Below, piece after piece: positions 16,506 through 25,537 of a stretch of 64,000 bases of DNA (positions are counted from its first letter, which is position 1; every line of letters begins with the position of its first letter). Position numbers and translations under genes: made by a program. Below the pieces are notes generated by a model that was not told the DNA's origin, searched no databases, and saw nothing but the letters and a program-made list of their open reading frames with translations. The DNA is from Dysgonomonas sp. PH5-45 (GTDB lineage: Bacteria > Bacteroidota > Bacteroidia > Bacteroidales > Dysgonomonadaceae): contig NZ_JARXWE010000007.1 of the NCBI RefSeq assembly GCF_029893235.1, forward strand, positions 27,288-91,287. Reading direction: 5' to 3'.

Positions 16506-17441
16506 TTATATCCTTTCGGGGCTTTTTTTGCGTTCGTAATAAAAAATTACGGATGCCACAAAAACCAGCATTATGAGCGAGCATACAACCGAACCTTCGA
16601 ACCCGAAGCTACCGCCGTTTATAGCATTCTGCGTAGGATATTTGAGTTTAAAGACCGACTCGGTGAGCGTTCCACTCACATTGTATCCGCACACAGGCCC
16701 TTGCACAAAGTTCCAGAAGAGGTGCAACCCTATCGGGAACCACAGGTTGCGTGTGTAGATGTAAGTCACGCCCAGCATCAGCCCCGCGATGAAAAGGTTG
16801 AGCATGGGCAAAAAGCCCATATTGGGATTGAAGGCGTGCATCGTGGCAAACACAAACGATGATATGGCTAAGGCCGCGAAACGGTTGGTAGAGCCCATCA
16901 GCATACCAAGCATATATCCGCGGCATATGATTTCTTCGTTGAACGACACGGCGGCAAACATCAGCAAAGCAAGCAACAAACTGCCCACGTTTACCTGAAC
17001 CGACACCACCTCTATCTGCCCCATCGCCAACAGGATGCCAAAGCCCAACAGCATCAAGCCCGTAGCAAAAAGCGACCCCCATACAAAATCCCATTTATGA
17101 CCTTTCAGGGCGAAGCCTAAATCCTTAATTTTCTTTTGCTCTATTACACACCAAAACAAGTATATAACCCCTAAAACCCCTGCCACCGAAAACACGGTCG
17201 ACAGCGTTTGCATCTCTAAATTGAGACCTCCCGTCGAGGTCACCATAACTTCTTCAATAAAATTTTTCCCGAGTGTACCCAAGCCCAATAAATGACCTAA
17301 GCCCAGCCCCATCAGTTGCGCTATGCCCATCGCAAAACTCGCCACAAACACAAAGCCCGCCACAAGCAGGAGGCTGACGTGTAACTTTTTTTTGGGCGAT
17401 TCGCCCGTAGGTTGTTGTGCAGAAGTAGAAGTGTTCATCAT
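16506..17441 (-). CDS. CPBP intramembrane metalloprotease
   Basis: A 311-residue membrane protein of the CPBP (Abi/CAAX protease-like) family. The motifs are complete: EEIICRGY (Glu169, Glu170, Arg174), FATMHAFNP (His202) and IGLHLFWNF (His240, Asn244). About eight membrane helices are visible. Such glutamic/metallo-proteases process prenylated or bacteriocin-related peptides or serve in self-immunity, but no peptide gene is adjacent here. The gene lies 51 bp from the GLUG paralogue, in the same direction. Confidence 0.85.
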   Translation of the reverse strand: MMNTSTSAQQPTGESPKKKLHVSLLLVAGFVFVASFAMGIAQLMGLGLGHLLGLGTLGKNFIEEVMVTSTGGLNLEMQTLSTVFSVAGVLGVIYLFWCVIEQKKIKDLGFALKGHKWDFVWGSLFATGLMLLGFGILLAMGQIEVVSVQVNVGSLLLALLMFAAVSFNEEIICRGYMLGMLMGSTNRFAALAISSFVFATMHAFNPNMGFLPMLNLFIAGLMLGVTYIYTRNLWFPIGLHLFWNFVQGPVCGYNVSGTLTESVFKLKYPTQNAINGGSFGFEGSVVCSLIMLVFVASVIFYYERKKSPERI

Positions 17442-17499
17442 CTTTTGTGTTTTTTATATTCGTATTATAAAAAAGGTTTAATTGTTTTTCTCGTTGTGC

Positions 17500-18663
17500 T
17501 TATTTAATCTTTGTCCTTGCCAAAGTGAAGTTACCGTTCAGCCGCAAATACACACCCATGCTGTAATCTACCCGCCCCGCGTTCATGTCGGTATAAGCCT
17601 CTATGTGCGCACCCAACGAAACTTCTTTGCGCACCGGATACGAATACGCCAGCTTGGTTGTGAGCAAACTGCGCTTAGGCAAGGTTTTGCCGGGATAAAG
17701 CAGGTTGAACGACGAGAAAAGCGGTTCGCCTTGAAAAGCGTAAAAATGCCGCGCATACCAATAGCCCATCATAAACGAGAAACGCTTGGCATCGAGCCTC
17801 ATCACAGGATAAATACCGAAGCCGCTGTCGTAAGGGCGCAACGACTTATCGGGCAGCTTATCGTAATAGCCCGCCACATAAAAGCTGAAGGTGGCCTTAC
17901 GGATAAAGTTGCTGCGGCCGAAGGTTGTTTCGGCAGTGATGCCCGTTGCCAGATTTCCGGCAACAATCATTCGTTCTTTCGATTGGTCTATCTGCCCTCC
18001 CTGATGATAAATAAGCAATTGCAAGGGCACACTCACTTTCAGTTCGCTCTGCGGCGAGCTTATCACGGCGCGTGCCGACGCTCCGAAGGTAAGCACTTCG
18101 GGAACCGTGTCGCCATGCTCTATAAAGCGTTCCCAGTTTACCCACACATCGGCAAAGTAACGCTTGCCGTCGTCGTACAGGAACTGCAAGCCGCTTTCGG
18201 GGCGTTGCGTATAGTGGCGTTCCCATTGGTAAAGGGGTTCTATCAGGCGATGGTTTACACCTCCGTACAGATTGCCCAGAACGACATTCATTTTTGGTGT
18301 GATGGCATACTGCACACGGGCAAAGATGCTATTGATGTAGGTTGTCCCTTTTTTTTGCTGGTCGCCCGAATAGTACAAGCCCACCGCACCCAATTCGGCA
18401 CGCAGCTTGTCGCTAAACTGATATCCGATCTTAGGTATGAACTCTGTTCCGGGCAGGGTAGCCCCTTTGGCTATGGGATTGAAGTATTCGTTGTTCTTGA
18501 AGAAACCAACCGCATCGACCGATAGGTACAGCTTGCTGCTGTCGGCCTCCGATATCTGCGGCGATGTGCGTAACCTGTCGGGATACCATTGTGCCCGAAG
18601 GGTGGCAGGTATCAACAAAATGAAAAAGAGGGTAAAAACGCTCAGAAATCTTAAATGCGGCAT
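17500..18663 (-). CDS. Outer-membrane beta-barrel protein
   Basis: Start at 18663 (MPHLRFLSVFTLFFILLIPA) is preferred over the ATG 33 bp upstream because it gives a canonical signal peptide ending at LRAQ. The mature part of about 365 residues alternates short aromatic beta strands (LYLSVDAVGFFKNNEYF, FSFMMGYWYARHFYAF, MGVYLRLNGNFTL). It is Gly/Tyr rich with polar turns, as in outer-membrane barrels of 14-18 strands. No TonB plug or OmpA domain is present. It may be a porin or enzyme barrel; the substrate is unknown. Confidence 0.65.
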   Translation of the reverse strand: MPHLRFLSVFTLFFILLIPATLRAQWYPDRLRTSPQISEADSSKLYLSVDAVGFFKNNEYFNPIAKGATLPGTEFIPKIGYQFSDKLRAELGAVGLYYSGDQQKKGTTYINSIFARVQYAITPKMNVVLGNLYGGVNHRLIEPLYQWERHYTQRPESGLQFLYDDGKRYFADVWVNWERFIEHGDTVPEVLTFGASARAVISSPQSELKVSVPLQLLIYHQGGQIDQSKERMIVAGNLATGITAETTFGRSNFIRKATFSFYVAGYYDKLPDKSLRPYDSGFGIYPVMRLDAKRFSFMMGYWYARHFYAFQGEPLFSSFNLLYPGKTLPKRSLLTTKLAYSYPVRKEVSLGAHIEAYTDMNAGRVDYSMGVYLRLNGNFTLARTKIK

Positions 18664-18945
18664 TGTATAGTGCAAACAGTCTATAAAAACACACAAATGT
18701 ACCTGTTTATTACGTAAACTCTGCCTTTTTATTTCTTTTTAATACAGCAATCGGGGCGGTTTTTTGTTTATTTATCAAACCAATAGCAAGCTGTACTTTT
18801 TTTAGTAATTGTTTAAATTTTTCAAGAATATGATTTTAAGAGATAAGACGAGTTATTTCGCAGTCAAAATTTTTGAACTTAGCGGGCTAAACGATAAAAT
18901 TTCGGACAAGCAAAGAGCCGTTTTGGAATTAAAATACTTCATTGA

Positions 18946-19242
18946 ACCCATAGTGCATTTAGAAAATAAAAGCTCGTTATTTGAAAAATAAAATATATCT
19001 GTCATCCTGAGTGTAACGAAGGATCTTTAATGAAAAAAAAACACAGATTCTTCACTTTGTTCAGAACAACAAATACTATAAGATATTTATAATAAGTTAT
19101 TTTTTTGTCATGTTGAACGATAGTGAAACATCTCTTCTGTGTGTGTCGAAAGAGATTCTTCCCTATGGTCAGAAACAACGTTCGAGGAGCGTAGGCGACT
19201 CAATGACAGATATGACATAAGCTCTCTAAATGCATTACGTGT
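18946..19242. mobile_element. Family B MITE with target-site duplication, copy 3
   Basis: A 297-bp element within the 18664-19286 gap. Ends ACCCATAGTGCATTTAGA and, inward from the right, ACACGTAATGCATTTAGA are inverted repeats. The perfect 8-bp direct repeat TTCATTGA flanks it (18938-18945 and 19243-19250). It contains both hairpin modules in inverted order compared with copy 2. Apart from this element the gap is AT-rich; a 60-residue frame at 18809 runs into the MITE and is not believed. Confidence 0.85.
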
Positions 19243-19286
19243 TTCATTGATTAAAATTTAAACAGTTACTTAATAGTTTGTCCGGT

Positions 19287-20111
19287 TCAGAACGCACAAT
19301 GAAAGCCCAATCCTGCCCAATTACTGCCAAAGGCGGGATTCACCGTTAGCGACTGCTGCCTATCGCCCAAGCGTATTGTTTTTGACAACCATGGCAAAAG
19401 CAAATATCCAACCTCAACGCTGAGCATTCCCCAGCCTGCTCCGGCCACAACATCGCTCAGCCAATGCCTGTTTTCGGTCATCCGCAATATGCCTACGGCT
19501 GTGGCGGCAACGTATCCGCCCACACCTATCCAAGGCGAAACGTGGCGGTATTCCTTCATCAGTATATGCGCCCCTATAAAGGCGGCTGTGGTATGGCTCG
19601 AAGGAAAAGAGTTTCGTTCGCTCCCATCGGGACGACGGCGGCCAATCAGCGATTTAGCCACATAGTTCGTACCCAAGCCTATCATCGCCGACGATGCCGA
19701 AACCAGCATCCTGTCTTTGAAGCTGTGGCGGGCGGGCACTCCGCACCAGTCGAGCACAAAAATGGCGGTGGCTGGCGCAAAAACAAGAGCCTCGTCTACC
19801 AAATCGGGGAAACCCGAATGACGGCTCAATTCTTTCTGTACTTCTTTGTCGATATTTTTTCTTAACCAAGGTGTGGAATAGACGGTCACTCCGGCAGCAA
19901 CAAGGGCGGTGGGCACAATGAGTTTTTTGACCGAAAAAGCGGTTGCCTCATCATCAGCCCCAAAAGCTTCACTACCGAGCGTGTCGGGCACAATCACCGG
20001 CACTGTGTATTCTTCCGCATCGCCTTCTGTCGGCATGGCATGCAGATTAAATGCAACAGCAAACAGCACGGCCAAGGTTACAGCCTTCTTTATAAAGCAC
20101 ATATTTCTCAA
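19287..20111 (-). CDS. PAP2-family membrane phosphatase
   Basis: A 274-residue protein with a Sec signal (CFIKKAVTLAVLFAVAFNLH); an alternative start lies at the fourth codon, 20102. The three PAP2 signatures are present: KSLIGRRRP, FPSSHTTAAF, and RMTENRHWLSDVVAG with its conserved Arg, His and Asp. Several membrane helices surround them. The family removes phosphate from undecaprenyl pyrophosphate, phosphatidylglycerol phosphate or lipid A. With a cleavable signal and active site facing the periplasm, a lipid A or lipid-carrier phosphatase is plausible, but not decidable here. Confidence 0.85.
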   Translation of the reverse strand: MRNMCFIKKAVTLAVLFAVAFNLHAMPTEGDAEEYTVPVIVPDTLGSEAFGADDEATAFSVKKLIVPTALVAAGVTVYSTPWLRKNIDKEVQKELSRHSGFPDLVDEALVFAPATAIFVLDWCGVPARHSFKDRMLVSASSAMIGLGTNYVAKSLIGRRRPDGSERNSFPSSHTTAAFIGAHILMKEYRHVSPWIGVGGYVAATAVGILRMTENRHWLSDVVAGAGWGMLSVEVGYLLLPWLSKTIRLGDRQQSLTVNPAFGSNWAGLGFHCAF

Positions 20112-20192
20112 TATTTAGATGTACTCAAGCAAAGATAGAAAGAATCTTGCGAAATAAGCCAAGAGGAAGAATCAGAACAGTTATTCTTTGTA

Positions 20193-20450
20193 ACCCGTAG
20201 TGCATTTAGAGAGTTTATGCCATATTTGTCATTCTGACCGTAGAGAAGAATCTTTTTTCTGACAGAAGAGATGTTTCACTATCGTTCAACATGACAAAAA
20301 AATAACTTATTATAAACATTTTATAGCATTTGTCCTTCTGAGCAAAGCGAAGAATCTCTGTGTTTTTTCCATTATAGGCGACTCAATGACAAAATGAATA
20401 TATCTTAGTTTTCAGATAATTAGCTTTTGTTTTCTGAATACACTATGGGT
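20193..20450. mobile_element. Family B MITE, copy 4
   Basis: A 258-bp element with ends ACCCGTAGTGCATTTAGAGA and, inward from the right, ACCCATAGTGTATTCAGAAA. It carries both hairpin modules. The flanks (TTCTTTGTA and GCGCAATAC) do not match, so the target duplication has decayed or one side was rearranged. It separates the phosphatase gene from the terminase genes. Confidence 0.75.
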
Positions 20451-20505
20451 GCGCAATACGATACTTTAAACAAACAGATAAACAGCGTAGGCTGTTTTCA
20501 GGCAA

Positions 20506-21720
20506 TCACTCCATCCGTGTGGTGCGTACTTTGGGTTTGCCTATGCGTTTTGCCTGCCCCAGCTTGTTGAGGGCAACGTAGCGAATGGCGTCCAGGGCGT
20601 GATTGTTGGCATCGACAGGCTCATTGATGGTGTGCCCCTCGCGGCTTTTTTTCCATTTGTAGGCAAGAACCTCACGGCAGATATTCTCGCTGCGGCGGGT
20701 GATGTTGAGGCGGTAACGGCGCAAGATGTCGATGCCGTTTTTCACACTGTCGGGGCCTTTGTGCGCTGCCTCTACACGAAAACCCATGTTGCGAAGTTCG
20801 GCAATGCTTTTAGGCTCGGCACTGTCGGCTACGATGTTTACATCGGCGGTTATGTCGTTCTCGCGCAATACGGAGGCAATATCGGGGTTGGTAAGCCCTT
20901 GGCGGTAGCATATTTCGTCCAAAAACAGCTCTCCTCCCGAAAGCCGTATATCGACAATGGCCGTGGGGTCGTTCGTGAAGCCGAAGTCCACACCCAACCA
21001 CCGGTGTTTGGCATCGTGGGGAACGGCATCCACCAGTTGCCATTGGCTGAAGATAAGCCCTTCTACCCTGCCCGTCAGCCCCCGTGCGTAGATGCGGAAA
21101 AGCTCATCGTCGGCAATCGACTCTATGCGGCGGTGTTCGTCGTCGCTCAAAAAAGGGTTGTGCCTATGGTCTGAAATAATGAGTTCAACATCGGGGTTGC
21201 CTATCAGCTTATCGTGCACCCAAAAGCGATGCGTGGGATTGTAGTCTATAAATACGCGGTGGCGGGTACGGATGGCAAGCTGCCAATAAATGTCGTACCC
21301 TATACCGTTGGCCTCGTTCACGAAGAGGATATCACGCTTTCCGCTGCGGGCGTCTTGCTCGTCGGTATAGCTTTTGAACTCGATGATAGACCCGTTGCGG
21401 CATGTAAATATGCGGTCGCTCTCGTTGGGGCGGGCAAACCATTGATGGTACAGGCGGCTACCCATCCATATGTTCTTGGCATCGCGATACGCCCCCGACC
21501 TCAGGTTCGGGATATCCTGCCCCACAACCGTCGTCACCAGATTAGGCTGCTGCATGCTCAAGGTAAAGAGCAAATCGAGGATGGCGTAAGTCTTGCCCGA
21601 ACTTGTCCCTCCCTGATTCACCACCACCCGTTTGGGCGATGTGTAGTTCTTTATGAAAAGCGGCGGTTTGCTGAGTTTTTGCCGATTAGCGTCCATCAAC
21701 ATCGTTCTCATTTTGGGCAA
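20506..21720 (-). CDS. Phage terminase large subunit
   Basis: A 404-residue packaging ATPase-nuclease of the PBSX/terminase_3 type. Walker A GGTSSGKT is at residues 37-44, a Walker B-like strand DILFVNEANGIGYDIYW follows, and the nuclease domain begins LGVDFGFTNDPTAIVDI near residue 242 with a conserved first Asp. Length is typical. Several Met codons lie near the start; the frame overlaps the small-subunit gene by 35 bp, a usual arrangement. No portal, capsid or protease gene follows downstream, so this packaging unit has lost its head genes or been separated from them. Confidence 0.9.
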   Translation of the reverse strand: MPKMRTMLMDANRQKLSKPPLFIKNYTSPKRVVVNQGGTSSGKTYAILDLLFTLSMQQPNLVTTVVGQDIPNLRSGAYRDAKNIWMGSRLYHQWFARPNESDRIFTCRNGSIIEFKSYTDEQDARSGKRDILFVNEANGIGYDIYWQLAIRTRHRVFIDYNPTHRFWVHDKLIGNPDVELIISDHRHNPFLSDDEHRRIESIADDELFRIYARGLTGRVEGLIFSQWQLVDAVPHDAKHRWLGVDFGFTNDPTAIVDIRLSGGELFLDEICYRQGLTNPDIASVLRENDITADVNIVADSAEPKSIAELRNMGFRVEAAHKGPDSVKNGIDILRRYRLNITRRSENICREVLAYKWKKSREGHTINEPVDANNHALDAIRYVALNKLGQAKRIGKPKVRTTRME

Positions 21721-22201
21721 AGGTTTGTGCTTTCACTCCTGTCATGGGGGCAATCAGGAAGTGGGCGTTCATCGTATCGCCTGTCATTTCAATTTTTTCC
21801 TTAAAAGCAGCCACGTTCACATGCCGCCCAATCAGTTCGAGGGCTTTCAGGGCATTCGTAGCGTCAAATTCGTACACGGCATTGCCTTGACTATCGGTCA
21901 CTTCCTTGCCTCTCTGCGTTTTTGGTTCCACTTGCTGCATACATCGCTCGTGCAAGGCCACAGCCTGACGCAGTACGTAGTCCGAATCTATTTGCAAACG
22001 CCTATTGCGCTCGTCCATCAGATTTTGTACACAAAGCTGCACATTGGCGTTTTTAAGCAAGCGGCTTCCTAAATGCTTTGCCGAACGGGAGCTATATCCG
22101 GCACGGACAGCGGCCTGCGTTGCATTAAAGTCGATGAGGTACTCCCTGCAAAAAACTTCCTGCCGGGGAGTAAGTAGATTGTGTTTCTGACTGTCAGTCA
22201 T
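21686..22201 (-). CDS. Phage terminase small subunit
   Basis: The start at 22201 (MTDSQKHNLLTPRQEVF) is chosen because the longer frame to 22294 adds an unrelated hydrophobic leader. The 171-residue protein has the terminase_2 signature: CREYLIDFNATQAAVRAGYS, then SRSAKHLGSRLLKN, a DNA-binding HTH that recognises the packaging site. The C-terminal part (YEFDATNALKALELIGRHV) would assemble the ring and contact the large subunit. The gene overlaps the large-subunit gene by 35 bp. Confidence 0.88.
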   Translation of the reverse strand: MTDSQKHNLLTPRQEVFCREYLIDFNATQAAVRAGYSSRSAKHLGSRLLKNANVQLCVQNLMDERNRRLQIDSDYVLRQAVALHERCMQQVEPKTQRGKEVTDSQGNAVYEFDATNALKALELIGRHVNVAAFKEKIEMTGDTMNAHFLIAPMTGVKAQTFAQNENDVDGR

Positions 22202-22412
22202 ACAATAAAATAGTTTTGGGGTTTGTGTTATCTCTAATATAATAAAAAACAATGAGATATGGAAATAAATAGCACACAAAAGTAATGACGGCAACTCATT
22301 TCGAACTCACGTTAGTTTAATAAAAGCAGATAAAAAACGGATATTACAAAAATTGTTTATCTTTGGCACAAAGAAAAAATGTACATAAATTTTAACTTGT
22401 CAGAAAAACACT

Positions 22413-22766
22413 ATGAAAAAGTTATTTCTTTTAGCCTTACTTGCCTGCTTATTTGCAGCCTGTGGCGATGACGACGACGAAGTGGTAACCACTTATTCTA
22501 TCAGGCAAAACATTGCCGATGTACTGCCCAATGCAACCACATACTATTATGTGTATGGCTCTAACTTCGAGCACCGCAGCTTGGGCAACCTCGAAGCCAA
22601 TAAAGCCTCTAAGGCAGAGCAGGTAAACTCTAACATAAGCCAGATATTTGTTGTTTACGGAGCAAATCACGAATACCGTGTCGATACCGTATTCCGCTTG
22701 GAGGAAGGCAAAAAACATAACTTCGAGATAAAACCCGGAACGCGTGTAGTTCCTTTCGAGCCTTAA
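22413..22766 (+). CDS. Small acidic lipoprotein
   Basis: A 117-residue lipoprotein (MKKLFLLALLACLFAACGDD, Cys17 lipidated, then an Asp-rich sorting-like stretch). The mature part is short with beta strands (TTYYYVYGSNFEHRSLG, QIFVVYGANHEYRVDTVF). The Asp-rich start after Cys is common in Bacteroidota and fits export to the surface, though it is not decisive. A -7 like box TATCTTTG lies at 22358-22365 and a strong terminator follows. Function unknown. Confidence 0.7.
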   Translation: MKKLFLLALLACLFAACGDDDDEVVTTYSIRQNIADVLPNATTYYYVYGSNFEHRSLGNLEANKASKAEQVNSNISQIFVVYGANHEYRVDTVFRLEEGKKHNFEIKPGTRVVPFEP

Positions 22767-22791
22767 CCGGAAAATACACCTTATAAGATAG

Positions 22792-22820
22792 AAAAACCTC
22801 GGCGGTCGCCGAGGTTTTTT
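22792..22820. terminator. Bidirectional intrinsic terminator
   Basis: AAAAACCTCGGCG pairs with CGCCGAGGTTTTTT with a minimal loop and has A- and T-runs on both sides. It serves the lipoprotein gene at 22413 (plus) and the DUF3307 gene ending at 22846 (minus). Confidence 0.85.
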
Positions 22821-22845
22821 GTTTTTTATCCGAGGAAAGAAAAAA

Positions 22846-23604
22846 CTACAACAAAGCCTTCACCACCAATCCCGTTATAATGGCAACAAAGAAACTCGAA
22901 AACGTGCCTATAAGCACATATTCGGTCAGTTTAAGGTTGCGTCCGGGCTTCAAATCGCCAAAGCGGAATATCGACTTTGCGGCCAGCAGGAAACCTACGG
23001 CAGCCATATTGCCCGTCAGGATGAACGTCAGGGTCATTGTGCGCTCCAGATAGCCGATATATTGCCCTGCTTTTTCGAGCGTTTGGCTTTCTTGGGTGGT
23101 TAGCAGCTTATCGTTCGCCATCTTACTTTCTTTCACATCGGGCTTCCACCTGTTTATGAACAGCGAGATGGCAAGCGAGGTTGGTTTCAGCATCAGCAAA
23201 TAAGCTATGGCCACGCCCCACACACGGCGGATGGAAAAGAAGTCGGCAAACAACCCGCCAAACCCTTCGTACTGCCCGGTAACAACCAGCCAAAGAAGCA
23301 CTATGACCGAAAGATGCAAAATCTGGTCTGCCACAAAATGCCAGATGCTACGCCGTTGTATCGAGGTTTTCCACCAATCAATAGCAAAGTGCGTAACAAA
23401 TATCACTACGGGAATGTACCAGCAAACCCATTGCGCCACCACAAGATATGCCATCGCCCCATGCAAAAACGCATGCAGGAGCAAGGCTTTTGTCCGCATC
23501 GCGCTGTTGGACGACAGTTTTGCCTCCACCATCTTGACAGGTTGCAACACAAAATCGCAAACGATGTGCGCAAACAGCAGCTTAAGTAAGATTATCCAAT
23601 CCAT
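22846..23604 (-). CDS. DUF3307 membrane protein
   Basis: A 252-residue polytopic protein. The family signature is at the start (LKLLFAHIVCDFVLQPVKMV) with HAFLHGAMAYL and THFAIDWWKT following; the repeated His/Asp pairs inside helices resemble a metal-binding membrane enzyme. Six or seven helices are visible, the last near YVLIGTFSSFFVAIITGLVV. Its start overlaps the end of the SatD-like gene by 23 bp, and the two families commonly occur together. Function is not established. Confidence 0.8.
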   Translation of the reverse strand: MDWIILLKLLFAHIVCDFVLQPVKMVEAKLSSNSAMRTKALLLHAFLHGAMAYLVVAQWVCWYIPVVIFVTHFAIDWWKTSIQRRSIWHFVADQILHLSVIVLLWLVVTGQYEGFGGLFADFFSIRRVWGVAIAYLLMLKPTSLAISLFINRWKPDVKESKMANDKLLTTQESQTLEKAGQYIGYLERTMTLTFILTGNMAAVGFLLAAKSIFRFGDLKPGRNLKLTEYVLIGTFSSFFVAIITGLVVKALL

Positions 23605-24274
23605 AGTTTAAGTTTATTTTTAAGAGTTCAAGTTTTATTGTTTTACTCATGTACCTGTTCACATAACCAAAAATTAGCGAAAAACGGCTTGTAATAAGCA
23701 ATTTATTAACTGCCTGTGGCGATTTATTTATCTGCTCTGCAATATCCTTTTGCGATAACAATGGATTTAGCCAAAACGGGTAAATAACCGAAGCTTGCGT
23801 AGCCGTCCAACCCGACATAATATCATCGGCAAAGGCGGTGCTGACTCTCAGTTCTTTATTAAAATCTTCATCGGGAGTGAGTATTGCTATGCGATGATTC
23901 CGCCCAAGATTATCGAAAGCCTGCCCCGACAAGCGAAAGGCTTCACCGTCCGATTCCGTTACTTTTTCCGCAATAAACTCTCCCTTGCCAACACCTATAC
24001 CCATACGGGCATCCCAGCGGATATCACCCTCTGAATGAGATATCAATGAAGCTCTTATCAATATCGCAATATATAATGATGATTTCGGATATTCAACTAT
24101 ACACTGAAAACTATCGCCCCGGTATATCTCCATAGTTACTTTACCAAGCTTTTCATCGGCGTTTATATCCGCAATAGTGTTTTTGAGCGTGGCGAGCAGT
24201 TTTTCGCGTCCGCCTGCCTCCAAAATCCGTGTGGAATCAACAATATCGCCTGTTATTACTCCTATCCAACTCAT
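23582..24274 (-). CDS. SatD-family protein
   Basis: A 230-residue cytosolic protein that begins WIGVITGDIVDSTRI, the SatD family hallmark, and continues with a nucleotidyl-cyclase-like alpha/beta pattern (EIYRGDSFQCIVEYPKSSLY, then RMGIGVGKGEF). Residues 175-210 read as an HTH (LSQKDIAEQINKSPQAVNKL), so it may be a sensor-regulator. It is translationally coupled to the DUF3307 gene. SatD is named from the Streptococcus sat locus; its activity is unknown. Confidence 0.75.
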   Translation of the reverse strand: MSWIGVITGDIVDSTRILEAGGREKLLATLKNTIADINADEKLGKVTMEIYRGDSFQCIVEYPKSSLYIAILIRASLISHSEGDIRWDARMGIGVGKGEFIAEKVTESDGEAFRLSGQAFDNLGRNHRIAILTPDEDFNKELRVSTAFADDIMSGWTATQASVIYPFWLNPLLSQKDIAEQINKSPQAVNKLLITSRFSLIFGYVNRYMSKTIKLELLKINLNYGLDNLT

Positions 24275-24295
24275 AATACTTCCCTTTTTTATTAT

Positions 24296-24578
24296 AAATG
24301 CTTTATAGTATTTGTCTTTCTGAACAAAGTGAAGAATCTCTGTGTTGTTTTATTAAAGATCCTTTGTTACACTCAGGAGTTCCAAAAATCGATTGATAGT
24401 ATCAAATTGATATACTCTCTGTTGTCATGTTGAACGATAGTGAAACATCTCTTCCTGTAAAAGGAGATTCTTCCCTACGGTCAGAAGGACAAAAAGAAAT
24501 CAAAAATTACTGCCAAGTCACTCTCTTTATCATGATTTTTCAGATAAAGAGCTTTTATTTCCTAAACATACTACGAGT
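24296..24578. mobile_element. Composite: family A copy inside a family B element
   Basis: B-type inner sequence (ATGCTTTATAGTATTTGTCT and a B hairpin) runs to about 24376. A family A copy follows (24377-24525; CGATTGATAGTATCAAATTG, then the A hairpin). B-type sequence then resumes to a B right end ACTCGTAGTATGTTTAGG, read inward, at 24578. The left B end is missing. The order suggests that A inserted into B, but the junctions are too degenerate to prove it. Confidence 0.6.
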
Positions 24579-24603
24579 CAAAGATAATACTTTATTCCAG
24601 AAA

Positions 24604-24681
24604 ATCAACCAAAATAGGTTGATTAAATACAAATCAACTGAAAAAGGTTGATATTTCGCAAATCAACCAAAAATAGTTGAT
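24604..24681. repeat. Three 20-bp palindromes at exact 29-bp spacing
   Basis: Each unit has the form ATCAAC(C/T)-N7-(G)GTTGAT or close to it: 24604-24623, 24633-24652 and 24662-24681. The starts are exactly 29 bp apart and the 9-bp spacers TAAATACAA and ATTTCGCAA differ. A further half-site GGTTGATT lies near 24761. Regular spacing of short palindromes suggests cooperative binding of a dimeric regulator or an iteron-like origin site. It lies 243 bp before the first tail-region phage gene. Confidence 0.6.
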
Positions 24682-24923
24682 GCAAAAATTTACCTCTATC
24701 ATTTCTTCTCCACCCCATTTTAACAGAAGAGATGCTTCGCTCCCGCTCAGCATGACAAAACGGTTGATTACACAAACCCACTGAAACAAGGCTTCACCCG
24801 AAACAAATTAAATACCGTTTTACTTTTTTTATTGCCTTATTTTTTGTATATTAGAACGAAAGGTTGCCCCCGATGCAGCCACCAACAAACACAAACTTTT
24901 TTTTTAACACTTAAAGGTATTTT

Positions 24924-25481
24924 ATGCAAATCACAACAAAAACCTCTTACAAGGATTTTCTGTTAATGGTCGAGATTTTCCACTTGGGCGACAAGGAACT
25001 GACCGAGATTTTTGAACGGGTGAAAGACCACCCTCTACCCCAAGAGTTCGACGTTGACTTCGATTCGCTCGTTTTTGGGCAACTATGTCAATTGCAGCAG
25101 ATGAAAACCGTGGGCGACCTCTTCGTCAACTCCTTCTACATTCTACTCAAGATGCCCGAAGCCGAACTCATGCAGCACACAGCAGCCGATTGCCTCAGGT
25201 TTATTTGGCACGTAAAAACACAGTTGGAGCGCATCACCGAGCTTTTCAGCGCTATCCACTACAAACCCTCGCCCGAAGAGGTAAGGGCTGGTATAGAGAA
25301 AATGAATCACGGATTTTTCGGTACTGCCGACTGGTACGCCCGCCGCATGGGTATCACCGACCACGAGGAAGTGTTCCAAACCAACTGGATGCGCATATAC
25401 AAAGCCATGAAGATAGACTTCGAGAACAACCGCTTTGAACAGAACTACCGCAAAGTGATTGAGCAAAAAAATAAACGGTAA
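24924..25481 (+). CDS. Phage tail-region protein, hypothetical
   Basis: A 185-residue mostly helical cytosolic protein. It begins MQITTKTSYKDFLLMVEIFH and contains WHVKTQLERITELFSAIHYK and a C-terminal YRKVIEQKNKR. No catalytic motif is seen. Position at the head of a run of phage structural-type genes and size fit a tail assembly chaperone of Bacteroidota siphophages, which normally precedes the tape-measure gene; no tape measure follows here. The role is inferred only from context. Confidence 0.6.
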   Translation: MQITTKTSYKDFLLMVEIFHLGDKELTEIFERVKDHPLPQEFDVDFDSLVFGQLCQLQQMKTVGDLFVNSFYILLKMPEAELMQHTAADCLRFIWHVKTQLERITELFSAIHYKPSPEEVRAGIEKMNHGFFGTADWYARRMGITDHEEVFQTNWMRIYKAMKIDFENNRFEQNYRKVIEQKNKR

Positions 25482-25537
25482 ACATTCTCTTTACAATCAT
25501 TTGTCATTCTGAGCGTTAGCGAATAATCTATTTCGCT

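Noticed and set aside
18809..18991. Plus-strand frame of 60 codons
   Set aside because: Its 3' part lies in a family B element and its 5' part in AT-rich DNA, with no recognisable domain.
20193..20450. Target duplication for MITE copy 4
   Set aside because: The flanking bases do not match, so no duplication is claimed.
24427..24651. Plus-strand frame of 74 codons
   Set aside because: It runs through the nested repeats and into the palindrome array, so it is repeat-derived.
24604..24681. CRISPR array reading of the three regular repeats
   Set aside because: The repeats are palindromes of 20 bp with spacers of only 9 bp, and no cas genes are present. Operator or iteron sites fit better.
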